Positions 14,537 through 18,552 of a DNA stretch of 18,552 nucleotides are shown piece by piece; position 1 is the stretch's first letter, and the number at the start of each line of letters is the position of its first letter. The notes beneath the pieces are model-generated. The model did not search any database and had not been told where the DNA came from. It saw nothing but the letters and a program-made list of their open reading frames with translations. Made by a program: the position numbers and the translations under genes. Source of the stretch: an uncultured Wenzhouxiangella sp. (lineage in GTDB: Bacteria > Pseudomonadota > Gammaproteobacteria > Xanthomonadales > Wenzhouxiangellaceae); contig CALEIM010000175.1 in the NCBI GenBank assembly GCA_937876395.1, positions 1 through 18,552 on the forward strand, read 5' to 3'.

Positions 14537-14591
14537 CCTGCAGGAAAAAAATCCATTACTTATCAATTTTATACAAAACGATCATGATAAA

Positions 14592-15341
14592 TTACGTCAT
14601 ATACATTCCACCGTTGACGTGCAGGGTTTGACCGGTCAGGTAAGCTCCTGAGGGTCCGGCCAGAAAGGCGACGGCCGCGGCCACGTCCTCAGGCTGACCA
14701 AGACGGCCCAGTGGAATGCCGTCTGTCAGTCGCTGGCGCTGCTCGTCGTTCAGTTCACGGGTCATGTCGGTATCGATAAAGCCGGGTGCAATGACGTTGG
14801 CGGTAATGCCGCGACTGCCCACTTCGTGGGCCAGCGAGCGGGTAAACCCCGCCACTCCGGCCTTGGCTGCGGCGTAATTTGTCTGACCCGGATTGCCGCA
14901 GTAGCCGACGACCGAAGAGATGTTGATGATGCGCCCGGACCGGGCCTTGAGCATGCCACGCAGACAGGCTCGGGTGATGCGCATCAGGCCACGCAGATTA
15001 GTGTCAAAAACGTCGTCCCAGTCATCATCCTTGAGCCGCATCAAGAGCTGGTCGCGGGTGATCGCGGCATTGTTGACCAGAACGCTGACCGGCCCCGCGC
15101 GGTCTGCAACGGCGGCAATGGCTGCCACGATCGAGTCCGCGTCGGTCACGTTGAGCAGCAAGCCCGAGCCGGCGCCCAGACGCTGGCTGATGTGCTCGGC
15201 ACCGGCCTTGCTCGTTGCCGTGCCGAAGACCGTGCCACCCTGGGCCTTGAGCCAGGCGGCGGTGGCTGCACCGATACCGCGGCTGGCGCCGGTAACCAGC
15301 ACCACCCGACCGTCGAGACGGCAGGCATCTTGCGGACTCAT
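14592..15341 (-). CDS. fabG: 3-oxoacyl-ACP reductase
   Basis: The 249-residue product is the NADPH-dependent short-chain dehydrogenase that reduces 3-oxoacyl-ACP. The cofactor motif TGASRGIG is at residues 17-24, NNAA at 90-93, Asn115 in FDTNLRG, Ser143 in NISSVVGYCGNPGQ, and the catalytic Tyr156 and Lys160 in TNYAAAKAGVAGFTRSLAHE. The C-terminus ends YLTGQTLHVNGGMYM as in FabG. The ATG at 15341 overlaps the fabD stop by 4 bases (ATGA), indicating coupled translation. The gene is followed by a 167-base gap before acpP that contains the hairpin and promoter described separately. Confidence 0.96.
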   Translation of the reverse strand: MSPQDACRLDGRVVLVTGASRGIGAATAAWLKAQGGTVFGTATSKAGAEHISQRLGAGSGLLLNVTDADSIVAAIAAVADRAGPVSVLVNNAAITRDQLLMRLKDDDWDDVFDTNLRGLMRITRACLRGMLKARSGRIINISSVVGYCGNPGQTNYAAAKAGVAGFTRSLAHEVGSRGITANVIAPGFIDTDMTRELNDEQRQRLTDGIPLGRLGQPEDVAAAVAFLAGPSGAYLTGQTLHVNGGMYMT

Positions 15342-16285
15342 GAGCGCTCCTCCTTCCAGTTGGCGATCGTTTCTTCAAGCTGGTCCGGCTGCTCCAGGGG
15401 GATCCAGCGCGCCTGCCGCTCGATTCGTTTGCCAAGTCCCGACAGGACGCGTCCGGGGCCACACTCGGCCAAGTCCATGATACCTGCCTGGCACAGTTTG
15501 CGCACTGATTCGGTCCAGCGAACCGGCGCGGTCAATTGTTCGAGCAAAGCGGTGCGGATGGCGTCGGGTTCGTCATGGCAGGCGACATCGCTGTTGTGGA
15601 TGACGGCAATTTTCGGCTGGACAAATACGGTGCCGACCAGAGCCGGCTGCAGGGCCTTGGCTGCGGGTGCCATCAGCGGGCTGTGCGAGGGAACGGTGAC
15701 CGGCAAACGGACTGCGCGGCGGGCACCGGCTTCGCTGCATTTGTGTACGGCGCGTTCTACCGCGGCGGCGTCACCGGCGATCACCACCTGCCCGGGTGAG
15801 TTGTAGTTGGCCGGCACCACCACCTGGTCTTCAGCCACTTCGCGGCAGATCGCGGCCACCACTTCGTCATCCAGACCAAGCACGGCGGCCATCGCCCCAC
15901 TGCCTTCGGGCACGGCCTGCTGCATTTGCCGGGCCCGTTCGGCAACCAGCTTGACGGCAGCTTCAAATTCCAGCGCGCCAGCGGCCACCAGTGCGGTGTA
16001 TTCGCCCAGGCTGTGGCCGGCCAGACGGGTCGGCCGGGGGCCGTCGAGTGCGCGCCACACTCGCCACACGGCCACACCACCGGCGAGCACCGCCGGCTGG
16101 GTCAGCTCCGTGCGGTTAAGTTCGGACTCCGGACCCTCGCTGACCAGGGTCCACAGATCCAGATCCAGCACTTCGCCAGCCTGCTCGAAGGTCTGGCGAA
16201 CCACCGGATAGCGGGCTGCAAGTTCGGCCAACATGCCGGCTGACTGCGAGCCCTGCCCTGGAAACAGCATTGCAAAATCTGTCAT
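15338..16285 (-). CDS. fabD: Malonyl-CoA:ACP transacylase
   Basis: The 315-residue product moves malonyl groups from CoA to ACP. The family start FAMLFPGQGSQSAGML is followed by the nucleophile Ser92 in LAGHSLGEYTALVAAGALEF, the segment ANYNSPGQVVIAG (159-171) and the catalytic His201 in VPSHSPLM; Ser92 and His201 have the same numbers as in E. coli. The frame is open back to 16498, but that extension (Cys/Trp/Pro-rich) runs antiparallel to fabH and is not homologous. The ATG at 16285 is supported by AGGGGAGA 5-6 bases upstream and by the family N-terminus. It lies between fabH (gap 55 bases) and fabG (4-base overlap). Confidence 0.96.
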   Translation of the reverse strand: MTDFAMLFPGQGSQSAGMLAELAARYPVVRQTFEQAGEVLDLDLWTLVSEGPESELNRTELTQPAVLAGGVAVWRVWRALDGPRPTRLAGHSLGEYTALVAAGALEFEAAVKLVAERARQMQQAVPEGSGAMAAVLGLDDEVVAAICREVAEDQVVVPANYNSPGQVVIAGDAAAVERAVHKCSEAGARRAVRLPVTVPSHSPLMAPAAKALQPALVGTVFVQPKIAVIHNSDVACHDEPDAIRTALLEQLTAPVRWTESVRKLCQAGIMDLAECGPGRVLSGLGKRIERQARWIPLEQPDQLEETIANWKEERS

Positions 16286-16340
16286 GAGTTCTCCCCTGAT
16301 CGTGCCGCGGGACGGCGCAAAAATGCGATGAGAAAAAGGC

Positions 16341-17306
16341 TCAGTAGGCGAGCAGCGCTGCGCCCCAGGTGAATCCTCCCCCAAAGGCTTCCAGCAGCAG
16401 TTTGTCGCCACGTTTGATGCGACCGCTGCGCAGGGCCACGTCCAGGGCCATGGGCACTGACGCCGATGAAGTATTGCCGTGCCGATCGACGGTGACAATC
16501 ACCTGATCCATCGACATTCCGAGCTTGCGAGCAGTCGCCTGGATAATGCGCAAATTGGCCTGGTGAGGAATCAGCCAGTCAAGATCTTCCTTGCCGAGCT
16601 GGTTGGCGGCCAGGGTTTCATCGACAATGCGGCCCAGCGTTCGTACCGCGACTTTGAACACCTCATTGCCCTTCATCGAGATGGATAATCCGCCGCGCGG
16701 CTCAGCCTTGAAGCCGCGCGAAACACCGACATCGACCTTCAGCAGGTCGCTGTAACCACCGTTGGCGTGGATATGGGTGGACAGAATACCGGGCGTCTCA
16801 TCGGCGCTCAGCACCGCCGCTCCAGCGCCGTCACCAAACAGTACCGAGGTGGATCGATCGGTCCAGTCCACCATTCGGCTCAGTGTTTCTGCGCCAACCA
16901 CCAGCACCTTGCGGGCGTTGCCGCTGCGAATGTATTGGTCGGCAACTGACAGCGCGTAGATAAATCCTGAACAGGCCGCGTTGATGTCGAAAGCGCCACA
17001 ATCAGCCATGCCAAGGCGGTGCTGCAGCAGGCAGGCGGTCGATGGAAAGACCAGGTCCGGCGTGGTCGTGCCGACCAGCAGAAGGTCAATATCGCCAGCT
17101 TTGACGCCGGCATCGTCGAGCGCCCGGCGGGCGGCCATTTCGGCCAGGTCACCGGTGGTCTGGCCTTCGGCGGCGACGTGCCGCTGGCGAATCCCGGTGC
17201 GATCACGAATCCACTCGTCGCTGGTGTCAACCAGGCGCTCAAGATCGGCGTTGGTAAGCACCTTTTCAGGCAGATAGTGGCCGGTTCCTATGATGCGAGC
17301 ATACAT
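16341..17306 (-). CDS. fabH: 3-oxoacyl-ACP synthase III (KAS III)
   Basis: The 321-residue product starts fatty acid synthesis by condensing acetyl-CoA with malonyl-ACP. The catalytic triad is visible: Cys112 in DINAACSGFIYAL, His in DWLIPHQANLRIIQATARKL and Asn in RHGNTSSASVPMALD. The N-terminus YARIIGTGHYLPEKVLTNAD and the signature DTSDEWIRDRTGIRQRH are typical, and the C-terminus ends GGGFTWGAALLAY. Length and Cys112 match E. coli FabH. The ATG at 17306 is 26 bases after the plsX stop. The substrate may include branched or other short acyl-CoAs; sequence alone does not decide this. Confidence 0.96.
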   Translation of the reverse strand: MYARIIGTGHYLPEKVLTNADLERLVDTSDEWIRDRTGIRQRHVAAEGQTTGDLAEMAARRALDDAGVKAGDIDLLLVGTTTPDLVFPSTACLLQHRLGMADCGAFDINAACSGFIYALSVADQYIRSGNARKVLVVGAETLSRMVDWTDRSTSVLFGDGAGAAVLSADETPGILSTHIHANGGYSDLLKVDVGVSRGFKAEPRGGLSISMKGNEVFKVAVRTLGRIVDETLAANQLGKEDLDWLIPHQANLRIIQATARKLGMSMDQVIVTVDRHGNTSSASVPMALDVALRSGRIKRGDKLLLEAFGGGFTWGAALLAY

Positions 17307-17332
17307 GGTTCTAATTGATTCCAGATGTGCGG

Positions 17333-18210
17333 TCAGCCGCTTTCCCAGAGCGCATCTTCAAGCTCCGGGATCAAGTTGCGACGCGCTTCCAGCGCGGCCA
17401 GTGCAATGGCCGCGGCAAATCCGCGTTCGCTGGCACCACCATGACTCTTGATGACGATGCCGCCAACCCCGAGCAACGGGGCCCCATTATGCCGGGAAGG
17501 ATCGAGTCTGTCATACACTGCACCAAGAGTCCTGCGGCACAGGCGGCCCTGCAAGCCTGACAGGCCGGCTTCGATCCGCTGGAACACAAGCCGTGCCATG
17601 CCCTCGGCTGACTTCAGCAGGATGTTGCCGGCAAAGCCGTCGCAGACGACCACATCGACCTGGCCGGAATACACCTGGTCGGCTTCGATAAAGCCGGCCA
17701 GGTCAATTCCCCGATCGGCCTCGATCAGGCGGGCAGCCTCGCGCACCCGATCGGGCCCCTTACCCGGCTCGCGGGCGATATTGAGCAGGCCGACGCGCGG
17801 TGCGGTGCCGCTTAGTACGCGCACGGCCGTGCTGCCGAGCTGGGCGAATTCATACAGGCGCTGTGCGTCGACGTCAATATTGGCGCCGAGATCAAGTACC
17901 CAGACCGACGTGTCCAGGGTCGGCAGTGCGGCCATCAGCGCCGGCCGCTCGATGCCTGCCAGCATGCCCAGGCTCTGCCGCGCCAGGGCCATCAGCGCAC
18001 CGGTGCTGCCGCCACTGACGACGGCGCCGGCCCGGCCGGCGGCGACTTCCTCAATGGCGATTTGCATGCTTGAGCCGCGGCCGCGGCGAATCGCCCGGGC
18101 TGCGCCGGCATCCATGGCCAGCGCAGATCCGGCCAGTAGCGTTTCGACGCGCGGGTGGCGATCCAGACCGGTTTCAGCAAGCCGGTGCTGGCCGGCGGCA
18201 TCGAACAGGG
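17333..18210 (-). pseudogene. plsX: Phosphate acyltransferase PlsX, N-terminus missing
   Basis: PlsX makes acyl-phosphate from acyl-ACP for phosphatidic acid synthesis. Conserved pieces are SSMQIAIEEVAAGRAGAVVS with GGSTGALMALAR, IERPALMAALP, WVLDLGANIDVDAQRLYEFA, GLLNIAREPGKG, and DVVVCDGFAGNILLKSAEG. About 290 residues remain of a usual 330-350. The first 45 or so residues, including the hallmark DAMGGD glycine-rich start, are absent: PlsX-like sequence stops near DAAGQH (about 18,200) and the same bases become a glucose/sorbosone dehydrogenase on the plus strand. The open frame continues to 18481 but is antisense to that gene. The upstream rpmF and yceD genes usual before plsX are also absent. 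Likely an assembly join; if real, the gene is dead or badly altered. The 3' end is intact and leads to fabH. Confidence 0.88.
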
Positions 18211-18552
18211 ACTGCTGGGGCTTGCTTTCCATCCCGATTACGCCAACAACGGTCGGTTCTTCGTCTACTACACCTCGTCGGAAAACCGCCAGATCGCCGA
18301 ATTCACGGTCTCCGCCACCGACCCCAATGTGGCTGACCGTGAGTCGGGCAAGATCATCCTCCAGGAGGTCCGTAACCCTCCCAACGCCAGCGAGCCTCGC
18401 CACTACGGAGGCGCGCTCAACTTCGGACCTGATGGCTATCTCTGGGGGGCGATCGGTGACGGCGCCGCCTCCCGCGACCAAGGCCAGAATCCAAACACCA
18501 TTTTCGGCACCATCGTCCGACTCGACGTCGACGGCGGTGATCCGTACGCGGT
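18203..18552 (+). pseudogene. Glucose/sorbosone dehydrogenase-like protein, internal fragment
   Basis: The plus frame starting at 18203 reads EQGLLGLAFHPDYANNGRFF then VYYTSSENRQIAEFTV, and later HYGGALNFGPDGYLWGAIGD and FGTIVRLDVDGGDPY. These are signatures of the PQQ-dependent glucose/sorbosone dehydrogenase (GSDH, Yliar-type six-bladed propeller) family, which oxidise sugars in the periplasm. The stretch GLLGLAFHPDYA normally lies about 80-120 residues into the protein, so the N-terminal part, including the signal peptide, is missing at the left, where the sequence turns into plsX on the other strand. The gene runs off the right end of the window. No PQQ biosynthesis gene is visible. The family call is strong; the substrate is unknown. 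Confidence 0.85.

Noticed and set aside
16286..16498. Longer fabD start at 16498
   Set aside because: The extra 71 residues overlap the 3' end of fabH and look random; the ATG at 16285 has AGGGGAGA upstream and matches family length.
1..18552. CRISPR arrays, tRNA or rRNA genes, insertion sequences, prophage or defence genes
   Set aside because: None seen: no regularly spaced repeats, no RNA-gene signatures, no transposase, integrase or defence-type domain in any convincing frame.

Overview
The bulk of this window (about 700 to 18,210) reads as one stretch of a gammaproteobacterial chromosome of moderately high GC. The order plsX-fabH-fabD-fabG-acpP-fabF followed by pabC-mltG-tmk-holB-pilZ is the classic gammaproteobacterial arrangement, and the E. 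coli-like active-site numbering (FabH Cys112, FabD Ser92/His201) agrees. The species cannot be named from this; an environmental lineage of the Xanthomonadales/Chromatiales type is a reasonable guess only. No transposase, integrase, CRISPR array, rRNA or tRNA was recognised.

Layout. (1) Positions 1-~95 hold the tail end of a LivF-like ABC transporter ATPase that stops making sense in mid-domain. (2) ~95-~690 is a very GC-rich piece with cutA on the minus strand and a lone intrinsic terminator. (3) ~690-2372 is the 3' part of an aa3-type cytochrome oxidase operon: a cox1 lacking its N-terminal part, a 41-residue membrane peptide, and cox3. (4) 2471-4851, minus strand, is a two-gene unit: a glutamate-cysteine-ligase-like (GCS2) enzyme fused to two CBS domains, then a small lipoprotein. 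(5) 5031-6716 is fadD on the plus strand, divergent from that unit. (6) 6724-~18,210, minus strand, is a tightly packed run of 13 genes, often with 4-base ATGA/GTGA overlaps: plsX, fabH, fabD, fabG, acpP, fabF, pabB, pabC, mltG, tmk, holB, pilZ, dinB. (7) From ~18,203 to the end the plus strand encodes the middle of a glucose/sorbosone dehydrogenase.

How the genes work together. plsX to fabF supply initiation, malonyl transfer, carrier protein, first reduction and condensation for fatty acid synthesis; FadD activates fatty acids to acyl-CoA. pabB/pabC make p-aminobenzoate for folate, which with tmk (dTTP) and holB (clamp loader) links to DNA synthesis. MltG trims nascent peptidoglycan glycan strands. 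PilZ is the type IV pilus adaptor normally found beside holB, and dinB occupies the slot where tatD often sits.

The strongest oddities are three abrupt breaks inside conserved genes (about 85-105, 645-705 and 18,195-18,222), none with a mobile element, which suggest assembly chimerism or rearrangement. The biologically interesting points are an acpP promoter whose -35/-10 spacer is filled by a 20-bp inverted repeat, a second promoter/inverted-repeat arrangement upstream of the GCS2-CBS gene, the GCS2-CBS fusion itself, a PabB with Ala in place of the E. coli active-site Lys, and a cox operon without ctaG at its usual place. I found no clear evidence of a wholly new biological system; most of the window is core metabolism.
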